Source of the DNA: Myxococcota bacterium
GTDB lineage: Bacteria; Myxococcota_A; Polyangia; JAAYKL01
Length of the DNA: 50,342 nucleotides
Reading direction: 5' to 3'
Assembly (NCBI GenBank): GCA_030065855.1
Contig: JASJCT010000021.1
Span: forward strand, 1-50,342
The position numbers and the translations under genes are program-made. The first letter of the stretch is position 1. Every line of letters begins with the position of its first letter. Below the pieces are notes generated by a model. It ran no database searches. It was not told the DNA's origin and saw only the letters and a program-made list of their open reading frames with translations. This document shows positions 8,644 to 17,072 of the stretch, piece by piece.

Positions 8644-11178
8644 ATGTTGCGCTTTCTTTCAATGATTTCGTGCTTGGCTCTAATTTGCTGCCTCCATTCA
8701 GCCTGTGGGAGCGGTGAATCAGACCGGGACAGGGCAGCCCCTGCCAAGCCCGCTGACACAAAGCCTGCCGAGAGCAAACCTGCAGACACCGGTGGCACCG
8801 GTGCGCCTATGGGTTCTAATTGGAAGTCGCCGCCCAAGGAGGTGTTGGACGTGCTTCATGCGCCGCAGCTCCCAAGGGTGTGGACCTCACCGACCGGCAA
8901 GTACATGCTGCTTGCCGATCCGGTGCTTTATCCGCCGCTGGCTGAGTTGGCAGCCCCAATGCACAAGCTGGCCGGCATCCGGGTGGATCCCGTTGTCAAC
9001 GCTATCCATGGCCGACACGGGGCCACATCCCCACGCCTGGTGAGTGTCCACGGCGGATCCGCGATACCCATTGAGCTGCCCAAGGACGCTGAGGTTTACA
9101 GTGTGGCATGGACTGCCAATGGCGAGCGGTTCGCCCTCACCGTCCGGCACCCGGACCACATGGGATTGTGGGTCGGGTCGGTGGATGGCAAGATCACCCA
9201 AATCGAGGGCGTGGCCATCAACCTCCTATTGGACACGGGCGTGCGCTGGATGCCCGACCAGGAGCGTCTCCTGGTGCGCCGTATCCCCGAACGCGGGCAG
9301 CCGCCAAAACCGCCGGCCATCCCGGCCGGGCCTGCCATCGTCGAAGGGGCAGGGGCCAAAAAAGCCCGCTCTACCTACGAATCCCGCAACCTGCTCGAGA
9401 CTGCCCACGACGATGCGCTCTTCGAGTACTACACCACCTGCGAATTGGTGGTGGTGGACCCGAAACTGGGGCAAATGACCCCCCTGGGCTCGCCTGCGAT
9501 CTATGCCACCTCGGACTTCTCCCCGGACGGCGAGTTCCTGCTCATAGAACGTCTCAAGGGCCCCTGGTCCCACGAGGTACCCTGGTGGCGCTTTGCCAGT
9601 GAGCTTGAAGTATGGGACAAAAACGGAACACGTGTCGCGACCATCGCCTCACTTCCCCTGGCAAATCAGGTACCCTCCCACGGGGTGCGCTTGGGCCCTC
9701 GCGGTGTCTCGTGGCGCGCCACTGCACCCCACACGCTTTTCTGGGTCGAAGCCCTCGACGGAGGTGATCCCGTTGCCAAAGCACCCCACCGGGATCGGCT
9801 AATGCGCCTGAACGCACCTTTTAAGGCCGAGCCCGAGGAGGTCTTCAAGGCCGAGCACCGCATCCGCAGCTGGCAGAGCGGCTGGGGCTCCGAGGGGGGA
9901 ACGCTCATGCTCACCCAGCGCGAGCGGATCCGCCGCTGGCGCTACACCTGGCTTCTGGACGTGGACAAGGGCACATCACGTCTGTGGTTCGATCTGAACG
10001 AGAGGGACAGCTATGCTTCCCCCGGTCACCCCTTGCATCGGCCCCTACCCAATGGCCGCTGGGTGCTGCATCAGCAAAGAGACGGCGTGTACTTCAGCGG
10101 CAGGGGCGCCACGGACCAGGGCGACCGGCCTTTCCTGGACCTGCGCAGTATGAAGTCCGGTGACGTCGAGCGCCTGTTCCGCAGCGACCCCGAGCGGTAC
10201 GAATCGTTTGTGGCGTTTGCCGGAGCGGATAACCAGTTCGTGATGAGCTCCGAATCCACGACTGACGTGCCCAACTACCATCTGGCCACACTGAAGGGGG
10301 AGATCGAGGCCGCCGAAGGTGACGCCAACTGGTCGATATCCAAACAGCCCATCACCCGCTTCAAAGATCCCACGCCCCAGCTGCGCAAGGTCGAAAAGCG
10401 CATCGTGCGGTACAAGCGAAAAGACGGCGTTCCTCTCAGCTTCCAGCTGCACCTGCCCCCAGATTACCAGGAGGGCACGCGGTTACCCACGGTGCTCTAT
10501 GCCTATCCCCTGGAGTACTCGGATCCGAAAACCGCCGGACAGGTGCGAGGATCGACCCGGCGCTTTAGCCGCATCAGGGGCGCCTCCCATCTCTTTTTCC
10601 TGCTGCAGGGCTATGCCGTGCTCAACCGCACGACCATGCCCATGCTCGGCGACCCGGAGACCACCTACGACACATTCGTGCCCCAGCTGGTGGCCGACGC
10701 CGAGGCCGCGGTGGCCAAGGCCATCGAAATTGGTGTAGCCGATCCCGAACGCATCGGTGTCATCGGCCACAGCCACGGCGGGCTCATGGTGGCCAATCTC
10801 CTGGCGCACACCGATCTCTTTGCGGCTGGCATCGCCCGCAGCGGCTCCTACAACAAGACCAACCAGCCGTTCGGCTTTCAATCCGAACGGCGCTCCCTGT
10901 TTCAGGCCAGAGACGTCTATATTCAGGTCTCGCCCACATTCTTCGCGGACAAGATCAAAGAGCCCGTCCTGGTGATCCACGGGGACGCCGACTCCAACCC
11001 GGGCACCCTCACCCCCCAGTCCGAGGTCTTCTTCGAGGCCGTGCGCGGCTCCGGGGGGACCGCCCGGCTAGTGCTGCTTCCCCACGAGGACCACGGCTAC
11101 CGGGCCCGCGAGAGCGTAGAGCACGTTCTGTGGGAGCAGCTGCGCTGGTTTGACAAGTACGTGAAGGGATCGCGTTAG
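8644..11178 (+). CDS. S9 serine peptidase lipoprotein, CGEP-like
   Basis: An 844-residue lipidated serine peptidase, most like the glutamyl endopeptidases related to plant chloroplast CGEP. It has a signal peptide with lipobox LHSAC (Cys about 21), then an Ala/Pro/Lys-rich linker, a beta-propeller region (about 60-570) and an alpha/beta-hydrolase domain (about 590-840). The catalytic Ser is in GHSHGG (about Ser710), the Asp in HGDADSNPG (about Asp783) and the His in LPHEDHGY (about His817). Family-specific stretches include AGQVRGS, IARSGSYNKT and ESVEHVLWEQLRWF. It probably cleaves after acidic residues in peptides at the cell envelope; CGEP substrate preference is family knowledge, and the cleavage site here is inference. 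AGGGAGGA stands just before ATG 8644. It is GC-rich compared with the AT-rich block to its left. Confidence 0.9.
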   Translation: MLRFLSMISCLALICCLHSACGSGESDRDRAAPAKPADTKPAESKPADTGGTGAPMGSNWKSPPKEVLDVLHAPQLPRVWTSPTGKYMLLADPVLYPPLAELAAPMHKLAGIRVDPVVNAIHGRHGATSPRLVSVHGGSAIPIELPKDAEVYSVAWTANGERFALTVRHPDHMGLWVGSVDGKITQIEGVAINLLLDTGVRWMPDQERLLVRRIPERGQPPKPPAIPAGPAIVEGAGAKKARSTYESRNLLETAHDDALFEYYTTCELVVVDPKLGQMTPLGSPAIYATSDFSPDGEFLLIERLKGPWSHEVPWWRFASELEVWDKNGTRVATIASLPLANQVPSHGVRLGPRGVSWRATAPHTLFWVEALDGGDPVAKAPHRDRLMRLNAPFKAEPEEVFKAEHRIRSWQSGWGSEGGTLMLTQRERIRRWRYTWLLDVDKGTSRLWFDLNERDSYASPGHPLHRPLPNGRWVLHQQRDGVYFSGRGATDQGDRPFLDLRSMKSGDVERLFRSDPERYESFVAFAGADNQFVMSSESTTDVPNYHLATLKGEIEAAEGDANWSISKQPITRFKDPTPQLRKVEKRIVRYKRKDGVPLSFQLHLPPDYQEGTRLPTVLYAYPLEYSDPKTAGQVRGSTRRFSRIRGASHLFFLLQGYAVLNRTTMPMLGDPETTYDTFVPQLVADAEAAVAKAIEIGVADPERIGVIGHSHGGLMVANLLAHTDLFAAGIARSGSYNKTNQPFGFQSERRSLFQARDVYIQVSPTFFADKIKEPVLVIHGDADSNPGTLTPQSEVFFEAVRGSGGTARLVLLPHEDHGYRARESVEHVLWEQLRWFDKYVKGSR

Positions 11179-11281
11179 CAACGCCCTGGCATGGTGACCA
11201 CGGCGCCACCCATAAGCGCGGTGTCTACGTCCATAGACAATCCAAAGACAATCCAAAACAGCATCAGTACTCTGCAGGCAC

Positions 11282-11308
11282 TTGACAACACGATGCCCAT
11301 GGGATACT
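11282..11308 (+). promoter_or_regulatory. Weak sigma-70-like promoter candidate
   Basis: A perfect TTGACA (11282-11287) is followed, after a short 15-base spacer, by GATACT (11303-11308), four of six matches to the -10 consensus. The spacing is below the usual 17, so this is only a candidate for the yebG-like gene. The proposed LexA site overlaps its -10 part, as expected for repression. Confidence 0.3.
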
Positions 11309-11322
11309 GAACACTTGTGCAT
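11306..11322 (+). promoter_or_regulatory. Candidate LexA (SOS) box, Myxococcus type
   Basis: The 17 bases beginning ACTGAACACTTGTGCAT match the reverse complement of the published Myxococcus LexA consensus (CTRHAMRYBYGTTCAGS, recalled from memory) at 14 of 17 positions, including the whole CTGAAC half-site. It lies 56 bases before the start of a gene of the YebG family, which is SOS-controlled in Escherichia coli. The match was made by eye. Confidence 0.45.
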
Positions 11323-11377
11323 GCAATCGGGTAGCTACTGCCGTACACGAAGTATTGGAATAACAAGGAGTACCACC

Positions 11378-11680
11378 ATGGCTGTTATTGCTGTTTGGAA
11401 ATGCGATCGGGATGGAGCGATGTTTGACAATAAAAAGGAAGCTGAACAACACGATAACATGTTGGAGCTGGCCGAGAATATCTCCGCTCTGCTCACACGT
11501 GAAATGAAAGAAATCGACCCGCAAGTGAGCACGGAGGTGGGTCGCGTGCTCGCGAGCCACCGCGATGTTCTCGCCAAAGCCTGTAAGGGAAAACCGAAGC
11601 TCCTGCTGTCCGACTTGGAAACCGGTGGCCAGGAACCCGCAGCCGATTCCACTGTGACCTCCCTGCCAGTCAATCAATAG
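11378..11680 (+). CDS. yebG: YebG-family DNA-damage-inducible protein
   Basis: A 100-residue cytoplasmic protein. Its first half, with the motifs VWKCDRDGAMFDNKKEAEQ and DNMLELAENIS, is typical of the YebG family, small proteins induced by the SOS response in enterobacteria; their molecular role is unclear. The C-terminal quarter is Pro/Ser/Glu-rich and probably disordered. I chose ATG 11378 because CAAGGAG lies at about 11364-11370 and the family begins with MAVI or similar; the frame is open back to 11282. The candidate LexA box upstream supports the family call. It stands alone between the peptidase and a convergent redoxin gene. Confidence 0.85.
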   Translation: MAVIAVWKCDRDGAMFDNKKEAEQHDNMLELAENISALLTREMKEIDPQVSTEVGRVLASHRDVLAKACKGKPKLLLSDLETGGQEPAADSTVTSLPVNQ

Positions 11681-11739
11681 CTACTAAATCGGTCAAACAT
11701 ACATTTGAACCGAGGATTCAGCAGAGAGATCCAGTAAGG

Positions 11740-12504
11740 TTATTCGGCGTATTTCACCGTGCACCCCCATGGGGTGGTCTTAGGGGGCTCGATCGCTTTT
11801 CCAGCTTGTAAGTTGGCGAGTGCCTTGTCCACAAAGCTTACCGCAGGCGGCGGATCCGCATCGTCCTCATCACCGCCCATGGTATTGTCGATGGCGCCGT
11901 CGTAGACCAATACCCCCTTAGTGTCGATGATGAACATGTGTGGCGTTCGTTTTGCTTCGTACATCCGACCCACTTGGCCGGTCGGATCCAGTAGTATCGG
12001 ATAGTCTATGCCAAAGCGCTTTTTGAACCGGGCGTTGGCCTCGACCCCATGCCCCTGTTTGCCTGGCCCAGCGGAATTGATCGCCAGCCACGCCACATTT
12101 TTACCTCTGTACTGTTTGGCCTTGTGCTTCAATGAGAGCTCGCGCTCGTGGGCTAGCTTGACGAAGGGACAGCCCGGATTAAACCACTCCAACACGATGG
12201 TTTTGCCAGCATAGTCCGATAGCTTGACCGGTTTTCCCTGCAAGTCGTTCAACTCAAAACCAGGAGCCTTTTGGCCGAGCACCGCTCGGGAAGATTGGTG
12301 GGCAGGTTTGCCCCTATCGGTGTTCGTAACCTCTCCCGCGTTATCATTCGGGTGCGTGATTTGGGTTTGCTCAGCGGATAACGCAGCTGAATCGATGCCC
12401 ATTCCCGAGGCCTGTTCTGTCAAACCACAGCCTCCGATGATACTAAAAAGAAGCATCGATGGGATGAACCCGAGCTGCATGCTCCATTTTATACGTCGAT
12501 TCAT
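11740..12504 (-). CDS. Redoxin (AhpC/TSA-like) lipoprotein
   Basis: A 254-residue lipoprotein with lipobox IIGGC (Cys about 26), a Ser/Thr/Gln-rich linker and a thioredoxin-fold redoxin domain (about 75-230). LEWFNPGCPFVKL holds the peroxidatic-type Cys without a second Cys in a CxxC arrangement; another Cys sits at the very end (WGCTVKYAE) and could be a resolving residue. RTPHMFIIDTKG is the conserved cis-Pro strand of thioredoxin-like folds. It probably acts outside the cytoplasm as a peroxiredoxin or thiol oxidoreductase. Close relatives are usually annotated as redoxin domain proteins without a known substrate. A weak AAAGG lies before the ATG at 12504. It converges on the yebG-like gene. 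Confidence 0.85.
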   Translation of the reverse strand: MNRRIKWSMQLGFIPSMLLFSIIGGCGLTEQASGMGIDSAALSAEQTQITHPNDNAGEVTNTDRGKPAHQSSRAVLGQKAPGFELNDLQGKPVKLSDYAGKTIVLEWFNPGCPFVKLAHERELSLKHKAKQYRGKNVAWLAINSAGPGKQGHGVEANARFKKRFGIDYPILLDPTGQVGRMYEAKRTPHMFIIDTKGVLVYDGAIDNTMGGDEDDADPPPAVSFVDKALANLQAGKAIEPPKTTPWGCTVKYAE

Positions 12505-12550
12505 AGCCGGACCTTTCTTCTCGAAGGAATTATGTACTTAAAATTCAAGT

Positions 12551-12712
12551 TTAATCTAACCACTTTGTATGGGTAATCAAGTCACTGTATTTTTGATTCT
12601 CTTTATTTGCAAAGTATCTATTGCCTATGCCCAACCCGATGAATTCATAAATTTTCGCTGGTGAGTCGGTGGGGGCCCCTGGGAGGTACCACCTGATTTT
12701 GGCGTTTGACAT
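12551..12712 (-). CDS. Possible 53-residue small protein
   Basis: A short frame starting MSNAKIRWYLPG, preceded on its strand by GGAGAGGAGGGA, which is a strong ribosome-binding match although close to the start. It ends 47 bases before the redoxin gene on the same strand, so the two could share a transcript. The composition (Lys, Tyr, Asn, Ile) looks protein-like but I recognise no family. It may equally be a chance frame. Confidence 0.25.
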   Translation of the reverse strand: MSNAKIRWYLPGAPTDSPAKIYEFIGLGIGNRYFANKENQKYSDLITHTKWLD

Positions 12713-12770
12713 TCCCTCCTCTCCAAAAATAGAATGGCTGCTGTTTTGCTTTCCATACAAAGGATTTGCC

Positions 12771-13454
12771 ATGATATTTTGCAGGCAGGCATCAGCATAT
12801 TTCATTATTGGAATTTTGGCACCGAGCATCACGGGTTGCCAATCCTTCGGTTCCGACCCGAGCGGAGATCACTCATCTGCTGATCTAGCGCCAGCCCCAA
12901 AAGCGGATGAGTCCCCTATTGCAGAATACAGCAGGTCTTCACCTGCCAAGTCCCAAGTGGACCAGCCCACGCCGACTCCCCCAGCACCTGCCAAAGCAAT
13001 TCCCGAGGCCAAGCCAACCAGCGTCACTGATCCAGATTCCTCAAGGAGTGCTGCACAAACCACTACAGCGGGAAGGTCCCCAAAAAAAGCGGCCCCGCCT
13101 AAGGCCACCACAATTCTTCGGGGATGTCTGAACGATCCCCGGGCTCCCCACGAGGGGGGACCCATCATCGAAGGACAGCAGGACGGAGTCTCAGCCCGAT
13201 TCCTCAAGGGAGGCAAACTGCGCGTCACCCACAATATCACCACTAATTGTTGCTTGAGGGCCAAAACAAAAACGACGATAAAAGGCAATCGCATAGTAAT
13301 AAAAGAGACGCTCAATGGACCTCTATGCGATAGCAGATGCAGCTCCTCCATCATAACCACCATCCCCACTTCCCTCGATGAGTACTTCGTTCAACTGGAC
13401 TATGAATCCAATGGGAAAAACAGAACCATCTTCGACCAAAAAATCTCACGCTAA
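12771..13454 (+). CDS. Cys-rich lipoprotein of unknown function
   Basis: About 227 residues. The N terminus has a signal peptide with lipobox ITGC (Cys about 23), then a long Pro/Ala/Ser/Lys-rich linker to about residue 118. The folded C-terminal domain (about 118-227) starts RGCLNDPRAP and carries paired Cys motifs NCCLRAKT and LCDSRCSSS, suggesting a disulfide-bonded beta-sandwich at the cell surface. I recall similar domains in lipoproteins of related bacteria but cannot name the family. I chose ATG 12771, preceded by AAAGGA, because it starts directly with the signal peptide; the frame is open back to 12669. Confidence 0.7.
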   Translation: MIFCRQASAYFIIGILAPSITGCQSFGSDPSGDHSSADLAPAPKADESPIAEYSRSSPAKSQVDQPTPTPPAPAKAIPEAKPTSVTDPDSSRSAAQTTTAGRSPKKAAPPKATTILRGCLNDPRAPHEGGPIIEGQQDGVSARFLKGGKLRVTHNITTNCCLRAKTKTTIKGNRIVIKETLNGPLCDSRCSSSIITTIPTSLDEYFVQLDYESNGKNRTIFDQKISR

Positions 13455-13569
13455 CCAGGTCGGATGTGTGAAATTTCAACGCTACCTGTCGTTCGCTAGG
13501 TCCCCCTCGTTCATATAAGACTCTTTCCTTTCCCTTTCCACAGCATGAAAAGGTGAAAAGGGGACACTG

Positions 13570-14655
13570 ATGAACAAGCCGATCTCACTCATTTCGATAG
13601 TGCTGAGGTCCATGGCTGGTTGCGACGACGATCATTGCTGTTCAGTGAGGTTCTGTACGATTGATATAGACTCGGATGGCGGAGATTGTTGGTGCAACAC
13701 CAACAGCCTCGAAGGCGAGCTCTGCCCGGATTACCATATGAGCTGGGGAAGAGTGTTGACGTGTTCCCCAGAAGGGTGCTTCAATCCCTTCATGCGTACA
13801 GACTGCCGACAGCCGATTCATCCTCGGATGCCTTCCGAACGGGTGGTGTTTTTCGATTCTCTACGCGGGCTGGCGCTTCTGGCGGTTGCGATGACCAATA
13901 GCACGTGGCTGTCGGGAAACATCTACCGCGAGTGGGCACAGGTTCCTAAGGCGACGTCGTGGCTCGACACACCCGTGGGGATGTTTCACGGTCTATTCAT
14001 TCACGCCCGAGGGTTTGGTCTACTGGCTATCTTGTTTGGTATCGGATTGACGCTACAGCACGACCGATTCAAAGGTACTGGCGATCGCTTTGTTACCCCC
14101 CTGTTGCGCCGCTTCATTGGACTGATGATTTTGGTACTGTTTCACAGTGTGCTCTTTTGGGCCGGGGATATCCTCGTGGCATACGCGGTGACCGGGCTTT
14201 TAACCCTACCGTTTCTGAATGCCAGGCCTAAAACGCTATGGGCCTGGATCTGGTGCTTGTATTTGCTCTATATCGGATATGCCAACTTCGCTGAGATGGT
14301 GTTGCCCGGCTCGCTGGTGATTGAGGGATGGTCGCGAGGAGGCCTATGGTTGGTTGAAAAGGCCGATGGGAATTTTGGCACGGGCACGTTTTGGCAAGCG
14401 GCAAGGTGGCGACTCTGGGAGGCAACCCATCTACACTTGAGTATCCATCTGAAGAATCTGCCGTTGTATCTCTCGATGTTTCTGATCGGTGTGGCCCTGT
14501 GGAAGATGGGGTTCATTCAAAACGCGGCCAAGAGATCCCGTAGCAGGAGGCTTTTCCACACCACCTTTTGGCCGGGGATGGCACTGCAGGTCTACGTTAC
14601 GCTTGGAAACCCGATCAGCGCTGAGACATGTACCTCTGAAAGCGCTGGTAAATAA
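13570..14655 (+). pseudogene. Chimera: lipoprotein start fused to truncated DUF418 protein
   Basis: A 361-residue frame in two unlike parts. Residues 1 to about 80 look like a short lipoprotein: lipobox SMAGC followed by an Asp- and Cys-rich stretch with at least eight Cys. From about residue 90 the sequence ERVVFFDSLRGLALLAV starts a YeiB/DUF418-type membrane protein with several transmembrane helices. That part stops after about 255 residues, short of the roughly 390 of the usual family, and its C-terminal DUF418 region is missing. The frame runs into the first NrdJ-tail fragment at about 14630 in a different frame. I read it as the product of rearrangement. AAAAGGGGA precedes ATG 13570, so the message could still be translated. 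Confidence 0.55.
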
Positions 14656-14797
14656 ATTCAGGCACACGAGATTTGAGCCGTCTGGGGTGACGCGGAATCC
14701 CGAGATTCCGATGGCCATGTCGATAATGGATTATATTCTTCGCTGGTTGGAGCTGAGGTTTCTAGATCAGGGTGCCGAAAAGACACCGCCTAAATGA
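14630..14797 (+). pseudogene. nrdJ: NrdJ tail fragment, copy 1
   Basis: These bases encode, in one frame, a piece starting PLKALVNKFRHTRFEPSG and ending at a stop at 14795-14797. The same segment recurs at 16640-16796 with roughly four of five bases identical. It matches the region of vitamin B12-dependent ribonucleotide reductase just before its Cys-rich tail. No start, binding site or catalytic part is present, so this is a remnant. The mosaic gene at 13570 overlaps its first bases in another frame. Confidence 0.65.
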
Positions 14798-14889
14798 AAG
14801 TCTAAGGCACAAGTACGCCTTCCGAAAGAAACTTGAAAATGTCAGCGCGGGCCTTGATTTCAATATTGGACGACATGGGACACCTCCTA

Positions 14890-15303
14890 CTATTCGGCTC
14901 TGAGCTGCTGCTGGACAGCCTCTCCATCCCACTCACCCCAGCGTTCGACTATTTTTCCATCTTTGATCTTGATGATCTCAATACCCTTGAAACACACCTC
15001 GTTGTCGGTGGGCGAGAACGCCATGAAGGTTCCCCGGTGGGTACCAGTGGCGGTCCAGCGAATCGCGACCGCCGATGAAGCTTCATCGACCACCATGTCG
15101 GTAATCTCAGCGTGGAAATTGGGGAAACCTTCGTACAGCTCGGCGATCCCCCTCCTGAAGGCTTCACCATCTGATCCTCTTCCAGCCGGATCGTGATCGA
15201 CGAAATCCGGAGCGTGCAGCAGATCCACCACAGTGGTATCGCCCTCTTGCCAGCCCATCCGGATCCACTTCATGGCAATCTTCTCGAGCGTTTTTCTGGT
15301 CAT
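14890..15303 (-). CDS. SnoaL-like ester-cyclase family protein
   Basis: A 137-residue protein of the SnoaL/NTF2 fold, with the typical LHAPDFVDHDPAG near residue 25-40 and ELYEGFPNFHAEITDMV in the middle, ending with KIKDGKIVERWGEWDG. Members are usually annotated as ester cyclases or nuclear-transport-factor-2-like proteins with small-molecule pockets; no substrate can be predicted. ATG 15303 is supported by AAAAGGAGG about ten bases upstream. It is divergent from the LysE gene at 15483, with 179 bases between them that must hold both promoters. It lies within the block bracketed by the two NrdJ tails. Confidence 0.82.
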   Translation of the reverse strand: MTRKTLEKIAMKWIRMGWQEGDTTVVDLLHAPDFVDHDPAGRGSDGEAFRRGIAELYEGFPNFHAEITDMVVDEASSAVAIRWTATGTHRGTFMAFSPTDNEVCFKGIEIIKIKDGKIVERWGEWDGEAVQQQLRAE

Positions 15304-15482
15304 CGTCTGGAGGCCTCCTTTTGAACGAACACAAACCATATCGTCCACTAGATTGGTTTGGAAGGGAAATACGGTTTGGCGCTTCACCCGAAGGTTGGAA
15401 TCTTCGAAGCGGAGATCGCTTGAGAAAACTGTCCCGATATCCATAATCCGGATCGGCGAGTGTCCGTTGAAAGGAGTCAGCA

Positions 15483-16111
15483 GTGCTCGAGTTTTTCGTC
15501 CGAGGTCTGGCATTTGGGTTTCCCAATGCAGCGTGCCGGGGCCGTTCCAGGCGTATCTGCTCTCCCAATCTCTCAGGTGGGGGTGGCGGCTCACCCTGCC
15601 CGTGGCACTAGCCCCCCTGGTCAGCGACGGGCCGATCATCTGCCTGGTGCTACTGGTGCTTTCCCTGCTCTCCAAACAGACCCTCGGGATCATCCAAATC
15701 GCCGGGGGTGTGTTCATCTTGTACCTGGCCTATGATGGCACCTACCGCAGCACGCGGGAGGTAGCCTCAGAACAACCCGTGGGGGCGGCATCGGCCCGCA
15801 GCTCGGTCAAGGGGGGTCTCAAGGGCGCGGCGATGAATGCCCTCAATCCAGCCCCCTACATTTTCTGGAGCACGGTGGGCGGCCCCATCTTGCTGACCGG
15901 GTGGCGGGAGTCTCCGGGCATCGGTATCGCGTTTTTAGTGGGTTTCTATGGTACCCTCATCGTCGGTTTCGGCATTCTGATATGGTTTTTTGGCACGGCC
16001 GGCGGGCTGAATCCAAAGGTGAAAAAGGCGCTCAGCGCCATCTCTGCGATCGCCCTGCTGACATTTGGGCTGTTGCAGTTCTATCTCGGCGTCAGAGGTA
16101 TCGGCGCCTGA
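15483..16111 (+). pseudogene. LysE-family exporter with a one-base frameshift
   Basis: A LysE-type small-molecule exporter. It opens well: AAGGAG at 15471-15476, six bases, then GTG 15483 encoding LEFFVRGLAFGFPNAA. The rest, VPGPFQAYLLSQSLRWGW onward with about five helices to KKALSAISAIALLTFG, lies in a frame one base back. Adding one base after about 15530 would join them into a normal family N terminus, so the gene needs a single-base correction. No slippery sequence is present at that point, so a mutation or a sequencing error is likelier than programmed recoding. The 629-base span fits the roughly 210-residue family length. The downstream DsrE-like gene starts 17 bases after its stop, so the two probably form an operon. 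Confidence 0.7.
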
Positions 16112-16127
16112 CCAGAGGAGGTGTGAA

Positions 16128-16478
16128 ATGAAGAAGCTGGTTTTGTTTGCATTCAATGGGGAGCCCATGTGCTTTGCCCATGTTCTACTCAACGCATTCG
16201 ATCTGCGAGAGAGAGGTCACGAGGCGCGGATCGTCATGGAGGGGAGTGCTACCAGGCTCATCAAGGATCTCCACGAGGACGAATCCCTGCCCTTTGCCAA
16301 ACCGTACGAAAAGGCCGTGCAAGAGGGCCTGATCGATGCGGTCTGCGAAGCGTGCGCCCAGAAGATGGGGTCTAAAGAGAGTGCCCAGGCGCAGGGGCTC
16401 AAGCTGGTCGGCGAGATGAAGGGACATCCCAGCATTGCCCGCTATCTGGAAGAGGGCTTTGAGGTGATGAACTTCTAA
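16128..16478 (+). CDS. DsrE-like small cytoplasmic protein
   Basis: A 116-residue protein that looks like a DsrE-fold protein: LVLFAFNGEPMCFAHVLLNA at the start, then ARIVMEGSATRLIKDL, a short Cys-containing loop (VCEACAQKMG) and GHPSIARYLEEGFEVMNF at the end. DsrE-fold proteins include sulfur-relay subunits, but this subgroup is normally annotated only as cytoplasmic protein and its partner is unknown. The two Cys in VCEAC could bind metal or carry persulfide; that is inference. AGAGGAGG precedes ATG 16128. It follows the LysE gene by 17 bases. Confidence 0.82.
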   Translation: MKKLVLFAFNGEPMCFAHVLLNAFDLRERGHEARIVMEGSATRLIKDLHEDESLPFAKPYEKAVQEGLIDAVCEACAQKMGSKESAQAQGLKLVGEMKGHPSIARYLEEGFEVMNF

Positions 16479-16519
16479 AGGTAACTCGTTGCGCGGGAAT
16501 CAGATGTTGGCCTGGCGCT

Positions 16520-16942
16520 GGAATGTATGATGATGAGCGCCTGGGAGAGATCTTTATCGCCATGGCCAAACAGGGCTCAGTCATTTCTGGTCTCACGGAT
16601 TCTTTTGCAACTGCAATTTCCATTGCCTTGCAGTATGGGGTGCCTTTGGAAGTGCTGGTAAAGAAATTCAGGCATACGCGGTTTGAACCGTCAGGCGTGA
16701 CAAGGAATCCAGAGATCCCGATGGCCATGTCAGTGATGGACTATATTTTTCGGTGGTTGGAGTTGAGGTTTCTAGATCAGGGTGCCGAAAAGATGCCTGC
16801 CTCTGTGAAACCTGCCAATAAACCACAGGCACCATCTCAAGAATCCGACGCCCCGCCTTGTCCCAACTGCGGATCCATCATGGTGCGATCAGGGGCTTGC
16901 TATAGGTGCCTGAATTGCGGATCGACTTCTGGGTGTGGGTAA
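16520..16942 (+). pseudogene. nrdJ: NrdJ C-terminal fragment, copy 2
   Basis: The frame begins abruptly with GMYDDERLGEIFIAMAKQGS and runs through QYGVPLEVLVKKFRHTRF to the Cys-rich end CPNCGS...CYRCLNCGSTSGCG. This is the end of B12-dependent (class II) ribonucleotide reductase, which makes deoxynucleotides from ribonucleotides. About 140 residues remain of an enzyme that normally exceeds 700. The catalytic barrel and the start are missing, and no ribosome binding site precedes it. The part at 16640-16796 is the second copy of the segment at 14630-14797. Confidence 0.8.
16640..16796 (+). repeat. Direct repeat, diverged copy of 14630-14797
   Basis: This segment and 14630-14797 share most of their bases in the same orientation, including an identical run TCTAGATCAGGGTGCCGAAA. 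They encode the same piece of NrdJ. The two bracket about 1.85 kb with the SnoaL-like, LysE and DsrE-like genes, as if that block entered by duplication or recombination at the repeat. Confidence 0.65.
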
Positions 16943-17072
16943 CACGTCGCATTCAACTTGACTGGCAGTCCAACCCCAAAGTGCTAAGGGCTGTACCTAC
17001 CTCGACCACTCATAGTGTAAAAGTGACTAATTTTAGATTTGATTGGACGCAGACCGGAAACAACTATATTTC

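Noticed and set aside
15520..15540. Programmed frameshift in the LysE gene
   Set aside because: No slippery run exists at this point, and the family is not known for recoding.
15460..15735. Frame covering the start of the LysE gene
   Set aside because: It is the third frame, with neither LysE N-terminal nor core residues.
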